Part shown: positions 9,969-21,190 of the stretch, piece after piece | Numbering within the stretch: the first letter of the stretch is position 1 | Layout of the letters: every line of letters begins with the position of its first letter | Assembly: GCA_030620095.1 (NCBI GenBank) | Contig: JAUTXW010002103.1 | Location: 744,001 to 808,000, forward strand | Length of the DNA stretch: 64,000 nt | Direction: 5' to 3' | From: Kuschelorhynchus macadamiae | Taxonomy: Eukaryota > Arthropoda > Insecta > Coleoptera > Curculionidae | The notes under the pieces: model-generated | What the model saw: only the letters and a program-made list of their open reading frames with translations | What the model was told of the DNA's origin: nothing | Databases searched by the model: none | Program-made: the position numbers and the translations under genes

Positions 9969-11014
9969 ATGAATATAATATCTTTAGTGCCTATTAAACT
10001 GGTATGCAACGAGCCCAGAAACTTTGAGTCCATCATCTGGCAAAATCCAAGATCTTCATCTCCTCAATTTTTTAAGCCACTTAACTTACAATTCGCCCAC
10101 GAAACAATAGAAATGACTATGCAGGAAAAGAAAAATATGGATGATCAAATAAACAAAGTTGTTTTAAGTATATTCTTAATAATAAAAGAATAACGGTACA
10201 TTTTGAACTATATCTCACAATGATTGACGACAAAGTTTGCAATGCTCTGACATCAAATAGTTCAACTCATATATTTGTGGGGTCACATCCAGGGACATCA
10301 ATAATATTGATGCTGTTATTCAAAAACTGCTGACAATAATTTGAAATATGGACTCTCAACATTACACGCCTGGACACGTTTCTTTGAATGTCTTTTACAT
10401 TTAGCTTATAAAACGAGCAAAGTGGCAAGCTAGAGGTGCGGAAGAAAGTTAAAAGTTTTAGAATCAAAGAAACATATTCAGGAACAACTTCGTTCTCAGA
10501 TGGGGCTAATTGTAGACAAACCGAAGCCAGGTTTCGGTAGTTCCAATAATGGAAACACAGCGTGGAGATTTTTTGAGGATGTAGAAATAACTAAAATTTA
10601 TTTTAATATAATTACAATATTTCATGTGTTATTGCAAACTCTGTCGTCAGGATTTGATATTAATATAGATGAATTCAAAAAATATTCACTAGAAACAGCA
10701 AAACTTTTTGTATCTTTGTATCCCTGGTATGTTATGCCTGTTACCGTGCATAAGGTTTTGAACGGATCAGGCATAATTAACTCGCTTATTCCAATAGGGC
10801 AATTATCCAAGGAGGCACAAGAAGCCCGGAATAAAGACATAAAAAAATATAGGAAGGATTTTTCGGAAGACTTCACTGATAGTTTAAAAGATGTAATAAA
10901 TCGAATCCTTTTATACTGAGTTTTAGCACAAAAAAAGATTAAGACATTCTTTCCTGAGGCACTGGAATTACTTAGGCCTCTAATAGTGAATTATAGTTCA
11001 AACAATCCAAAATA
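9969..11014 (+). pseudogene. Transib/RAG1-like transposase, C-terminal half, decayed
   Basis: Three frames pieced together resemble the core of Transib-type transposases, the superfamily from which the RAG1 recombinase core is thought to derive. In order: SLVPIKLVC and IIWQNPRSSSPQFF (9969-10080), LTMIDDKVCNAL (about 10215-10250), a degraded Cys-rich stretch, KWQARG (about 10420), MGLIVDKPKPGFGSSNNGNTAWRFF (split reading, 10500-10575), LYPWYVMPVTVHKVL, and SEEAQEARNK-like LSKEAQEARNKDIKKYR (about 10800-10850). The last block aligns by eye with the RAG1 block around its third catalytic residue (SEGNESGNKLFRRFR). The longest intact frame is 10500-10919. The tail FFPEALELLRP ends at a stop near 11014. 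Upstream exons and TIRs were not found. The superfamily assignment is from memory. Confidence 0.65.
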
Positions 11015-11134
11015 AAGAACCCAATAAATATTATATATTCACATATTCAATTCTACGATACAATGATATTTTGTATAATATTTACTTTAAATATACATAC
11101 ACAATGCTGAAAAATATAATGTTTAGGAGTTAAA

Positions 11135-11590
11135 GTTTTATTTTAGAAATACAACAACAAGAAGTACAACGAGACATAACTAAGTAGGTATTTTTATTGT
11201 ATATTTTTAATACTTATTCTGTGACTATACCCTGTAAATTTGGATATTTAAAATTTTACATAATTTTCACATGTATAATGATGACATAATTTATCGTTTA
11301 AGAATTTATGTTTTATTTTGGAAATAGGCATAACTAGACATAAGTAATTTTAAATTTTTGTTTTATACTAATAATTCTTATTTTGTGACGACACTCTGTA
11401 GATTTGGATCTTATCAATTTTGCACAATGGAGACTAATGTGTAGAAATTAGAGTTTTACTTTAGGGATACACATAACTAGACAGTAAGTATATTTGATTT
11501 ATGTTTTTAGTAATGATCTTGTGAGTACACCCTGTATATAAATGTGGATTTTAACAATTTTTTATAATCCCAAATAATATACATAAGCGT
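11135..11590. repeat. Degenerate tandem repeat, about three units of 143-175 bp
   Basis: Units start near 11135, 11310 and 11453, each with GTTTTA(T/C)TTT, then a block like ACATAACTAGACA, then a CCCTGTA-like box (CCCTGTAAAT, CTCTGTAGAT, CCCTGTATAT). Units are heavily diverged. Confidence 0.6.
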
Positions 11591-12302
11591 AAATGACTAT
11601 AAACAAAGAGGTAATGATTTACTAGAACAGCTACTTAAAACTAAGGGTGGAAATACATTTCAAAATTTGCTCTTTATTTTTTACGTTCACTAAATGGTCT
11701 TTGTAGTCCCAGGGGTCCAAGATACTCCTCCAAACATTATCATATCCAGTAAAACTATTTTAAATAAGTGTAACTATCATTATTAAATAAGTTCTCTCTG
11801 TTCTCAGTAACATTTTTAATGTTTCTATTTTTTACCATGTTTCCGTAACAATCGACCAGTGTGCGACGGATTTTGATTAATTTGTACTACCTAAAAAATT
11901 ATATTTGCTGTTAAGAGTTTGAGTCCATGATTAATAAAAAGTTATTAAAAGTTGGAGTATAATTTTATAAGAAAAATCACGCATACTGATAAAGCCACAT
12001 AATTCATACATTATTTACAATCCGGTCATAATTCATTTTTAACGTGACAGTTACCATTTCAATTAACCTTTAAGGAAGTGCAGTAAGATAATTAAGTTTA
12101 TTACAGGATAATATACGCAGCACGCAATCCATAATCAATTTTATTGTCAATCGTAATACGTTACGTCGTGTGACCAATCTACCAATTAATCATTAATGCG
12201 GGATTCAAGGTAGTCTGTTAAAAATAGTAACTGTCACCTGTAGCATTACTTTTAATGATATGCGGACATGTTTTTATTGATAACTGAACTGGCTGACTTC
12301 AT
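11591..12302. other. AT-rich spacer with a small inverted repeat
   Basis: No gene was seen. GTGACAGTTAC near 12043 and GTAACTGTCAC near 12227 form a loose inverted pair. Confidence 0.4.
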
Positions 12303-13560
12303 TACAAGTAGATACAAAGTTGTGAAATTGGGGGACTATTAACACTTTTTTTATCTATAAGCAGGCCACGAAGACTGAAGGATAAAGTTCTTGATACCGT
12401 GGATGCTTTAAGTAAAGACAGGGAAAGTTTATTGATGCGGGATTTAGACGCTTGCAGGTTAGAAGGCAACACATTCCATAATCGGGAGACTCTGAGAATC
12501 AAAGAGCGAACAAACTAGGAGGTAGTTGGTCTTTGCAGTTAGAGATTATATGAATGCGGGTCTATGCTCTAGGACATAATGGATGGTAATTCATCAGAAC
12601 AGAATTCGTGGTAGTATCTGTAAAACCGAGACAGATCGCCCACAATTCAACAATGTTGTAGTAATGCAATCTTGCTTGTGATTTTCGGATCATCAATCAA
12701 GAGAACAGCTCTTCTTTGGACGAGTCAAGGATATTAGGGATTGAAGGAGAGGCTATTCCCCATATCTGCAAGCAACACCCAAGACTGGGGCTGACTTGCA
12801 AATAGTAAAGGCCATACAAGTTGGCAGAGGAAAAGTGTTTTCAAGCTAGGAAAAGGCAATAAAACTTCTAGGTAGGTACCAACACTAAATCCTGTGGCAC
12901 TTGTGCGTTAATTTGATGAAAGATTTATGAATGGCCGTCAACCACTACAGAAATATTTCTGTTGGAAAAAAAATTGGCAATCCAAGTTCAAAGTTTTGAA
13001 GGTAGGTCATGGGCAGGTAGTTTGTTAAGAAGTGCGTCTTGCCAGTCTTGATGAAATGCTGTATAATGTAGAGGGCATTTGGTATTCTCCATGGAATTGG
13101 AGAGACTTACAGCCGTTTGCACAAGACTTAATTGCTGTTTAGAATGTTTAACCGAGCTTTCGGATTTGACAAACTGCTTATAGAAATCAAGAAACTCGCT
13201 GTCTAATTTGGCGTTCTGTTAAACATTCTGAACTTTAATTGAGCTTTCTGCACCCGGCCGTTATTCCAGTTCTGGGTTAAGACGGTAAGAAGATCTGCTG
13301 TGGATGTTTGGTGGCGTAAAAGGTTGTCGTGGATAACTTTACACCTTTCAATATTGATATACTTCTCCATTGCCTTACTCGTAACTGGGAGGAGTCTGTA
13401 GTTAGAGGGAAGAGTTTTGGATCATTGTTTTTGAGACAATTGCCCTTGTAATAGAACATTTGGAATAACCTGGTAAGGATAGGAAACAATTCAGAAGCGT
13501 ATTTTTTCAGGACTATGGCGAGAATACCATCAAGGCGAGACGACTTTTTGCTTAATTCTC
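12303..13560 (-). pseudogene. Non-LTR retrotransposon (LINE) relic, reverse transcriptase part
   Basis: On the minus strand, going down from 13560, frames show FPILTRLFQMFYYKGN, a proline-rich start of the RT fingers, SNYRLLPVTSKAMEKYIN, RHQTSTADLLT, WQDALLNKLPAHDLPSKL, VSPSLGCC, and near the 3' end SRLWNVLPSNLQASKSRINK. This is the order of RT motifs and C-terminal tail of Jockey/CR1-like LINEs. No YADD box was read, and frameshifts are frequent. The endonuclease part is absent, so the copy is 5'-truncated. Confidence 0.75.
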
Positions 13561-13674
13561 TCGTTCACTCGCATACGCCTCTCCCTTGTTTTTGATGGAT
13601 CCAAAGCATTGTATTAAATAAAATTACAATGCGACATACATACTTTGTGATATTCTACGTACATCCATATGTCA

Positions 13675-14345
13675 TTTAAGTCATTCTGATATGCAAAGAT
13701 ATTTTTTTATTTACTTTTTATGCCATCTAGAGTGCTGTGACTTACTAAAAACGACTAATTTACGACCAGGAAACCTGAGAAAAATAGGGTTTTCCCTCTT
13801 TTATTACATCTTTTAAACCCAATTAAGTAATCATAGTTTTTGAGATGAGTCCGTGTCAAATTGAAAATTCAGTGTTGACATCTTGTGGAGTAAAGATACT
13901 TGAGATGCCTCGTGCAAACTAAAGCGAAACGTCGGACAGTAGTTCCAATTTCGAGCACTATTATCAGCTAATTTACCAAAGCCGTGAAAGCTTCCGTGCT
14001 ATGTTATCCTTTAAACCCATTCAAATATCACTTAAACATTTTCAGAAAAGCACAATTTTTTAATGGGAAAAGAGAGTTTCACAGAGTAATCTAAAAAGAT
14101 TTTCTGCGAGTAAATTTAAATCACAAAACAACGCGCAATTAAACAATCAACAATTAGAACCATATTATGCAATACATAATTCAAACAATATCTAGACGCC
14201 CAAGAAACACGACAGTTCTGTTTTGACAGATGGTTGAAGTTAGAATGTCATATTAAATCAAAATAGGCAAACACAAATAGGGTGTCTTATTAAAAAAAAG
14301 TAGAAATTCGGAAATAAAAAATGGCAACGCTGTTAGGTATAGAAA
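13675..14345 (+). repeat. Dispersed repeat, copy 1 (partner at 49860-50300)
   Basis: Shared blocks, same orientation, include ATATGTCA, CTAAAAACGA, the stretch AATATCTAGAC, GTTCTGTTTTGA, AATCAAAATA(G/A)GCAAAC, then a GGGTGTC-type box followed by (T)ATTAAAAAAAAGT and ATGGCAACGCTGTTA. A GAAACGTCGGAC box at about 13926 lies within it. Confidence 0.65.
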
Positions 14346-14619
14346 AAAATCAAAATTCTGTCCAACAAAAATGTCACGTCCCTGATGGGTATAAATAGAC
14401 CCTTATGGTGGATTAAAAGCATTGTATTATAGATACTAATGATGAAATTTGACTTTGTAAAGTCAAAGCGAAATACGGATGGATTTCCCAAAGAAATGTT
14501 TTTACATGCCACAAAATCAAATGACGCTGCAAACCGGTTTACTGTGAACACCAATCATTGAATGCACATCGCCACATGCGATTCCTGCATAAGGTCGGAA
14601 TTAAATCTTAATTATTATA
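14346..14619. other. AT-rich spacer, no gene seen
   Basis: Short unassigned stretch between a dispersed repeat and a LINE relic. Confidence 0.4.
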
Positions 14620-15972
14620 TCTTCTGATACCGTCTTCCATAAACTTGTAAGTCATGAGGTTAGTAAGGACCCAGGTCTCGACGCCATTCCCCCAGTTTTT
14701 TTTTTTGAAAAATTGCAGCCCATCATTATTTTACCACTTGGGTTACCTTTATTCTTTATCGTTGAACTCTGGCACATTTCCAGAACTGTGGAAACAAGCC
14801 ACTGTTAAACCCCTTTTTAAATCTGGTAAACCGATCCCATGTAACTAAGTGTATAAGCCTATCAAATGTTTAACTTGCATGGGTGAATTGCTCGAGTCAA
14901 TTTCAGCGTTTTGTGGAGTTATCTCACGTCAACACACTTAATAGTCTATTCTGCCTATTGCGCCTAAAACGTGCAGTATTCATGTTTATGCTGATGACGT
15001 CCAACTTTTCTGTAGCTTTGTCCCAACTTCCAGGAGTGCTGCTGGTGAGCTGATTAACCAGGATTTGGATTCAATATCTTCTTGGACAAAAAACAATGGT
15101 AATACTGAATTCTGAGAAGAGTCAGCAGCTGTTGGTTGGTTCGCCTTATTTTCTGCGGGATGCGGTTGGACTGAGTCTGGGGATCGATAGACATGAAATC
15201 ACTTGTAGTAGAGTTATTAAGATCCTTGGGCTACTTCTTGATTCAATGTCAATGATTCTTGTCGTAAAGTATTTTTCAGTCTTAAATCTCTATATACATT
15301 TAAAGATCTACTGGATGAGAATACAATACAAAAAATGCTAGGCAACTCTTTGGTTTTGTCTCATTTTCATTATGCAGATGTCGTTTATGGAATGAGAGTC
15401 GCATGAGGTTACAGAGAATGCAGAACTTTTGCATCCGTTTTATAACCAAAGTTCAAAGATATTCTCATATCACCCAGTTTTATGAAAAGCTAAACTTGTT
15501 CAAATTGAACGAGATGAGATTTGTTCATTTCATCTGTTTTGTGTTCAATGTGATCAACTCTCAGACTCCAAAGTATTTAGCTGAAAAACTTATTAGAAGA
15601 AGCGATGTCCATGACAGATTGCTTCCGGGAGTTTATGCTAACTTCGATATCCCCCGGCCTAGAACTGAAACTTTTCGGACAGGTTTCCCTTATCTTGCAC
15701 CTTATGCCTACAACCAAATCACAAGACTATTGCCAAGCTTGACTTCTAAATCCAGGTTCACTGTGAAACGAACACTGAAGCAGGAGGTCAGACAAAGTTT
15801 ATAAGCTTTTAATCTGAATATGTTTTTTTTGTTTTCCTCTTAATGTTGTTATATATTTTGACATGTGGGGCCTGGTTGTTAATACCACTATCTAGTATAC
15901 CTTGTCCTTTTGTGTAATATTGACTGTATTTTTTTATCTTTACACAATAATTGTTTTTTGAATTTGAATTTT
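14620..15972 (+). pseudogene. LINE relic with RT and C-terminal tail
   Basis: Plus-strand frames show DPGLDAIPPVFF-like text, then LNSGTFPELWKQATVKPLF (RT fingers), a degraded middle, and HVYADDVQLFC near 14985, which contains the YADD catalytic box of reverse transcriptase. A long open frame at 15403-15804 encodes the typical insect LINE tail (RLQRMQNFCIRF, KYLAEKLIRRSDVHDRLLPG). The stop at 15804 is followed by about 170 bp of AT-rich 3' sequence. Internal stops and a large deletion between the fingers and YADD show that it is dead. Jockey/CR1-like placement is by overall look only. Confidence 0.8.
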
Positions 15973-16945
15973 AGAAAAGTCTTTGATAGGGTCGATCAGA
16001 ACACGCTTATATCCCAAGTGAGGTCGTATGGAATTTCTGATCCCTTAATTTCTTCAATGATCAAAGTTGTTTATGAGATCCTTTAAGGTTCCCAGTTGGG
16101 ACCAACACTATTTTTCATTTTTGTGAATGGCCTATCACTGGCACTTGCCGATTGTCACAACAGCCTTATTTCATGACCATGACTCCCCATTGCAGCTGTA
16201 TGTAAACAAAATATATTAATGGTATCAAGAAAACCATTTGGACCTAAATCTCCAAATGTAAGATTATCTCCTCTTGCAGTAAAAAGCATAGTAGTCAACA
16301 CACATATAAGATAAATAGCATAGAAATGAAACAACATTGTGAAGGATCTTAGGGTTATTTTCGATTCTAAATTTCGGTTTATCATTCATATCGATAACGT
16401 CGTCGCTAAAGCTCTCAAATTATTAGGATTTATCATAAAGCAATGTTGGGACTTTAAAAACCCTGAGGCTATGAGATTTTTATATTGCGCCTTGGTCAGA
16501 AGTAACTTGGAATGCTGTTGTATGATTTGGGTCCCGTATTACCAAGTTCTTATAAAACAAACTTGAGCTCGAACAACTTAGATATGTAAATTTCTTATTC
16601 TACAAGTTGCGGATTGACAAGTAGGACTTCGTGTATGAGGATCGAATGAAACTGTTGGGTTTTAATTATTTAGAAACACAAAGAATGATTCTCACATTGT
16701 ACTTTGGTTACAAGTTGTTAAGCAACACAACTGACTGTAACGAGTTACTGACAGCTATTAACTTTAAAGTACCATTATAAGAAATAATGAACGTTTTGCT
16801 CTTAATTATGCGCGTACAGACGGCAAAAATTGTCCAATAAATAGGCTAATGAGGAGGTTTTTCAATTCACTGCCCATCGACTTTAATTTTGATGTTAATC
16901 CGTCTCGGTTTAAAAAGAAAGTTCTAAACATGTTTCGAACATGAA
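15973..16945 (+). pseudogene. Second LINE relic, directly downstream of the first
   Basis: It opens mid-domain with RKVFDRVDQNTLISQVRSYG and GSQLGPTLFFIFVNGLS, RT palm motifs. It continues with DLRVIFDSKFRFIIHIDNVV and RFLYCALVRSNLECC, and ends near NRLMRRFFNSLPIDFNF and FKKKVLNMF. The YADD block is lost in a degraded stretch (16160-16330). It differs from the LINE just upstream in tail sequence, so it is a different family inserted next to it or carrying it. Confidence 0.8.
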
Positions 16946-17593
16946 TGTATTTTATGTTTTACTATGTCTGTAATTCACACACAAATTCTCTACGTTCTAG
17001 TATTTCTATATGTTTCTATGATTGTGCTATATGCAACTCTATTTTGGCTTTGCATGGTATGTGTATGGTTAATCAATAGTAGTTTGAGATGAATACTATA
17101 ATGAAACGCGTGTAACTTTAAACAACTAGGTGTTAGCCGAGTGGTATAGTCACACAAGTTTCATTAACAAAGTTCATATCAAACTTCTATCATTGAAAAG
17201 TTAAACTAAGACGGACCAAATAGATTTTATTTGTACAGATTTGATTTATCGTAACAGACCAACCAGAAATGTTTTATAAATTAAAATTCAACATTACTAT
17301 GTGCCCATATTACTTGATGTCACGGTAACCGAATTTGTTGATTGTTGCAACTTTATTATTGGCGTCTAATTTTATGCCATACGTTCGTTTATAATGGCAC
17401 TGAGTGTTATTATGACAGTGAGGGTGTTAAATGTATCACAATGGCACCATCGTAGATTGAATAAAATTACAATGCTATTTACATACTCTATAAAATATTT
17501 GATGAGTTATTCTATGGTGCTCTTAATTCTAAAAAAGACTCGACTTGTCGACGTTTAAGCCTACTAATACGAAAAATTTCAATTTTAACCTAC
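16946..17593. other. Intronic spacer before exon 2 donor
   Basis: No gene was seen. A block around 17455-17500 (GAATAAAATTACAATGC) resembles 13615-13640 and is a minor dispersed repeat. Confidence 0.4.
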
Positions 17594-17793
17594 CTGTTGT
17601 CTGTATTGCCTAATCATTTCCAACTTGTCATCGGCCCCTTTCGACTCCTCCTTTTGCTCGATCGACGAGATTATCCTCCAGGAAGCGCGCCTAGCGCCAA
17701 TCACGTTTTTGTACGCCACAGACAACAGGTTGCGTTCCTCCACCGTCAGTTCCAAGTCCAGCTTGGCGACCTTCTTCATAGCTTCGACCATTT
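17594..17793 (-). CDS. 14-3-3epsilon: 14-3-3 epsilon, exon 2 (internal coding exon)
   Basis: Two bases of a glutamate codon are followed by 66 codons, MVEAMKKVAKLDLELTVEER through MIRQYRQQ. AYKNVIGARRASWR carries the lysine and arginine of the phosphopeptide groove. On the minus strand the acceptor is CTTTCCAG and the donor GTAGGTT. ELTVEERNLLS and SSIEQKEESKGADDKL are epsilon type. The codons are more GC-rich than the surrounding intron, as expected for an expressed gene. The first methionine shown here is internal (usual context YDEMVEAM), so a short exon 1 encoding about 20 residues must lie to the right; it was not seen in the window. Confidence 0.97.
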
Positions 17794-17883
17794 CTGGAAA
17801 GATAAAAAATCACTTTTGAAATATTTAAAAATACCGATTGGAAGTAGCGTTTTACTGATGATACGAAGTGTTCAGTTAAAGTT

Positions 17884-17931
17884 GTCGACATTTGAGTTTT
17901 CAGTCGCAAATTACCTCAAAATAACATCATA
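17884..17931 (-). repeat. Intronic motif shared with the intron upstream of exon 4
   Basis: Core CAGTCGCAAATTACC at 17901-17915, 108 bases upstream of exon 2. See the partner at 3735-3785. Confidence 0.7.
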
Positions 17932-18289
17932 AGCAGCCAAGTACAAGATTACCATCATTAAGTGAACGCCCAATTTTTTTTCTGTGGAATTTCAAAATGC
18001 TTTTTAAAACTCGTATCCACTTTTACAATACATATATACTATCGCAGAAAAGTAAAACAGCTTTTATGAAAAAGTCAAATATTTAAAACACAATCAGCAA
18101 CCGATGAAATCAAAACTTATGACTTTAAGGGATCATAATAGGCTGCTGTCCTAGGTAAAATATTATTGTTTCCAAATGTCAGATAACTTGGAATGTAATC
18201 ATCAACAATTTTATTTTATTAGTGCGACTTCTTCATTCAGCATAAAGAAAAAGGATTTACGAAAAAGGTACAGCTCGTATTTTTGTAGA

Positions 18290-19110
18290 AATAAATACGC
18301 CGAAAGAAAAACCTATCTCTCAAATAGTTGTAAACGCTTTTTTAGAAGGAAAGTGTAAGACAGCGATTTCCAAGCAGTTTAACTTGCCCCAATCTGCGTT
18401 TTAATGTAAGAAAACATTTAGAAAAAATGCCAAAATCAGGGAGGCCCAAGAAAACTACATTTTGGATGTATAGGAGAATCAAACGAATTTCTCAATCAGT
18501 GGTTGTCCGGACCAAGGATAATTACTGAAATTCCTAAACTGCCAGTTAGTGCGTTACTGTGACTGTTCAACGACTATTAGTTGAGGAAAAACTTTATAGC
18601 AGACGTCCGACCAAAAAACCATTGGTTTCCGAGAGAAATTAACTTCCCAGGCTTGAATTTGCACGAAGACATTTGAACTGAACCGTTGAAGAATGGAAAA
18701 AAATATTATTTAGCCAAGAAATCCGTTAAAAAAATTTTAATTGTTACGGAATGAGGCACGGAAGTAAGACGTCCGGTTAAAACTAGATTTCACCCAAAGT
18801 CGTTACGCCAACAATAAAGCATGGACAAGGTAGTGTAATTTATAGACGGGATGGATCGACTGATATACAAAGACATACTCCAAATCACCCTATGCTGAGT
18901 GGGAGATGCCTCTGCGATTGAACATGACAACATGACAATGACCCAAAACATTCATCTCGCCTTGTTCAGGAGTAGTTTCAGGAGAATAATGTTCGGGTTT
19001 TTCAGTTGCCCTCACACTCACCGGACTTTAACCCCATCGAGAACCTGTGGGAAAAGGTGAGACGTCGTCTTCAGGTTACAACGTTCTCAAAAACAATCCT
19101 CAATTAATAA
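18290..19110 (+). pseudogene. Tc1-like transposase relic
   Basis: Plus-strand frames encode, in order, an HTH region (EGKCKTAISKQFNLPQSAF), a GRPKKTTFW-like GRPR motif near 18440, SAVTVTVQRLL-like text, RRPTKKPLVS (about 18605), EEWKK with a damaged first-aspartate block, RRPVKTRFHPKSLRQ, QHDNDPKHSSRL-like remnants (about 18925-18970) and SPDFNPIENLWEKVRRRLQ (about 19018-19070). The last two blocks are hallmarks of Tc1 DD34E transposases and set it apart from the mariner-type elements in this window. Stops and frameshifts abound. TIRs were not located. Confidence 0.85.
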
Positions 19111-20254
19111 AATTAACAATGTTTGGACAAATATGTTAATTATTACAATCCAAAAGTTAATTTCAACAATGCCGCGTCGTATATTTGTTAGCAATACGTA
19201 ACATGTTTCGGTACACAGTAGCTTCTTCAGATGTTACATCTTGAATGAATAAACTTAACTAAACTAGCTATAATAGTTTATGGTGGCGATCCAGGGATAA
19301 AAGGAAAGAAAGTATGGAAATGTATCGACACAATATTTCAACTTAAAACACTCCATAGCATAATAAATAATTTATGAGAGCCCAGTATATTTTAGTTTTC
19401 ATAGCATAATAAATAATTTATGAGAAAGTGACGTATCATGTCACATTAAGAGACAATATCGATTTACACGCGAAAATCATAAAATGGATTATGGTTGACA
19501 ACGCCCCGTTTACGATATTTTTACCACGCATCTGCATATCGGATTACTAACATAAATTTTCTACTATTATGGATATTATTTTACATTTAGTGTTTTGAAA
19601 CGCAATAAATATTTAAATATTACATTTAGATATACGTAATAATTACTGGAATAATACATAAAAAGTATTGTAAACAAATGTAACTTTAATTTAAAACATC
19701 AAGTTGACATTAAATTGTCTTAATAAGGTAAACAAACCGATTACCCCTTATTAAACATAAAATTCAGGTCAGCCAATTAAAAAATCATACAATTTTCAAA
19801 TTTTTGTGCTAAGAATAGGCATGGAATTTTTTTATCTCAAAGTAAAAGTTGTTAATGCTTGATTTTAACTACATGCTATATTTAATAATATATATGGTCG
19901 AAAATATCCTAATATACTATAGTTAGACATTTACAGCCATATTCCCTATAAATATTTTAATTTCACCGGAAACGAGAAAACAAATACTAAAGGTCAATTA
20001 CTAAAATATGATGGTGACCATATAAGCAAAACATAACTGAGGAACAGGGCTGGATTTAATAGCTTACGAGACCTAAGAGGTAAATTTCGCCACCCTTTAG
20101 AAGAACAGAAACATCAAATAATTCGACTGCTATATTCCAATAACTATAGCATAACAAGAGAACAAAAAAAAAGAAGAAAAATGATAGGGACAAAGATATT
20201 TCAAAAGATTTTACATATTTTCTATGTACAATCCTTAGTTATTTATACAATATA
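19111..20254. other. AT-rich spacer with GAAACATG box and short duplication
   Basis: No gene was seen. On the minus strand 19240-19202 contains CTGAAGA, 14 bases, then GAAACATG, resembling a degenerate hammerhead core of Penelope-like type. A sequence of about 26 bp, CATAGCATAATAAATAATTT plus a few bases, is duplicated at about 19354 and 19401. Confidence 0.5.
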
Positions 20255-20560
20255 TAAAAAAATAAGTCTCCTTAATTTACTGTTAATAGAGCTGGAAATA
20301 AAATTTAGGTGGTCTATGTTAAGGAAAAATATTTCATTTTCATCCCTTGCCTTAATTCTAGTTTTGGGGCCTGTCGTAGTAGACTTTGTTTTTCAAAAAT
20401 CCCCACGACAAAAGACCTAGTGGACTTAGATCGGGACTATTAGCCAGCCATCTAAGTGTGCTAGACCTTTCAATCCAAAAATCACGCCATTGTTTACATA
20501 TTCGTGCGGCAGTGCGCCATCTTGTTGCCAAATAAGATTATTGTACCAACCTACTGGAAT
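20255..20560 (-). pseudogene. Mariner-type transposase fragment
   Basis: Minus-strand frames give LIWQQDGALPHEYV (second-aspartate block), a WIERSSTLRW-like block and SPDLSPLGLLSWGFLKNK (third block with the usual aspartate replaced by glycine). Frameshifts separate them. Only this catalytic segment is recognisable. Confidence 0.7.
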
Positions 20561-21000
20561 ATTTTTGTATTAAATTTAAATATCTCTCATCATTTTGCTT
20601 GGGTAAATCCTCCGGGAACTAGAGAGGAGATCTAATGGTTTGTAAAGCTATTTCGGTTATTGTAAATCTTAATGTTTCTTGGAAACATTAAATAACTTTA
20701 TTCTTAGCACAAAAAAATTCTTGTACCAATATGTTAAGTAAGTATATAAGCTTGCTAACTTACCATGCATTTTTCGATCAACTATTTCTTTTTGCATACA
20801 TCATAGGAATAGATATATTGATTATTGTGTTCAACATTTATATACTGGCTGGTACGAAAAACGAGTCACTTAAGTTCTATAACTTTTGTCGTTATGAACC
20901 GATTTGAATATTCTTTTCAGCAAAATGTAAGTAGAGTTGTTAGGTAGTTCAGAAATGATGAAATGTCACATGTCGTCAAGACAAATTTATTTTAAGAAAA
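20561..21000. other. AT-rich spacer, no gene seen
   Basis: Nothing recognisable. Confidence 0.4.
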
Positions 21001-21001
21001 T

Positions 21002-21190
21002 TTTTTTTTAGAAAAACAACAATGTTTTTAAGATTTTTACTATATATTTGTCGTCAACATGACATGTTTCGCAAATACAATAGTTTCTTCAGATGTTGAG
21101 GTATAACTATATACTATAAACATGTCATGTTTATAGTACAACAAATATATAGTTAAAATCTTAAAAACATCGTTGTTTTTCTAAAAAAAA
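21002..21190. repeat. Hairpin-like inverted repeat of about 190 bp
   Basis: The left flank TTTTTTTTAGAAAAACAACA and following 30 bases pair with the right flank ending TTGTTTTTCTAAAAAAAA, giving arms of about 50 bp. Inside lies a smaller palindrome (ACTATAAACATG/CATGTTTATAGT near 21115-21140) and the hammerhead-like core at 21050-21100. Confidence 0.7.
21050..21100 (-). ncRNA. Candidate hammerhead ribozyme, probably a Penelope-like relic
   Basis: On the minus strand: TCAACAT, CTGAAGA, a 15-base stem-II region, GAAACATGTC, ATGTTGA. CTGANGA and GAAA are the two conserved core strings. TCAACAT and ATGTTGA are perfectly complementary and would form stem I (7 bp). GAAACATGTC gives a minimal stem III (A-U, C-G) or a self-complementary ACATGT, and ends in the GTC cleavage triplet. 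Penelope-like elements are known to carry such short-stem-III hammerheads. Stem II pairs imperfectly here, so activity is doubtful. Confidence 0.4.

Larger units (their letters stand above)
5193..17593 (-). other. 14-3-3 epsilon intron between exons 2 and 3 (12.4 kb)
   Basis: Runs from a GTAGGTTAAA donor at 17593 to the TGTTCCAG acceptor at 5193. Almost all of it is mobile-element debris, described in separate entries (5376-16945). No second host gene was recognised within it. Confidence 0.85.

Noticed and set aside
16155..16385. 76-codon minus-strand open frame
   Set aside because: It is antisense to the LINE relic 15973-16945, whose plus-strand motifs run through this interval.
17597..17932. 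Plus-strand open frames of 111 and 64 codons
   Set aside because: They are antisense shadows of 14-3-3 epsilon exon 2, which has matching splice sites and a clear family identity on the minus strand.
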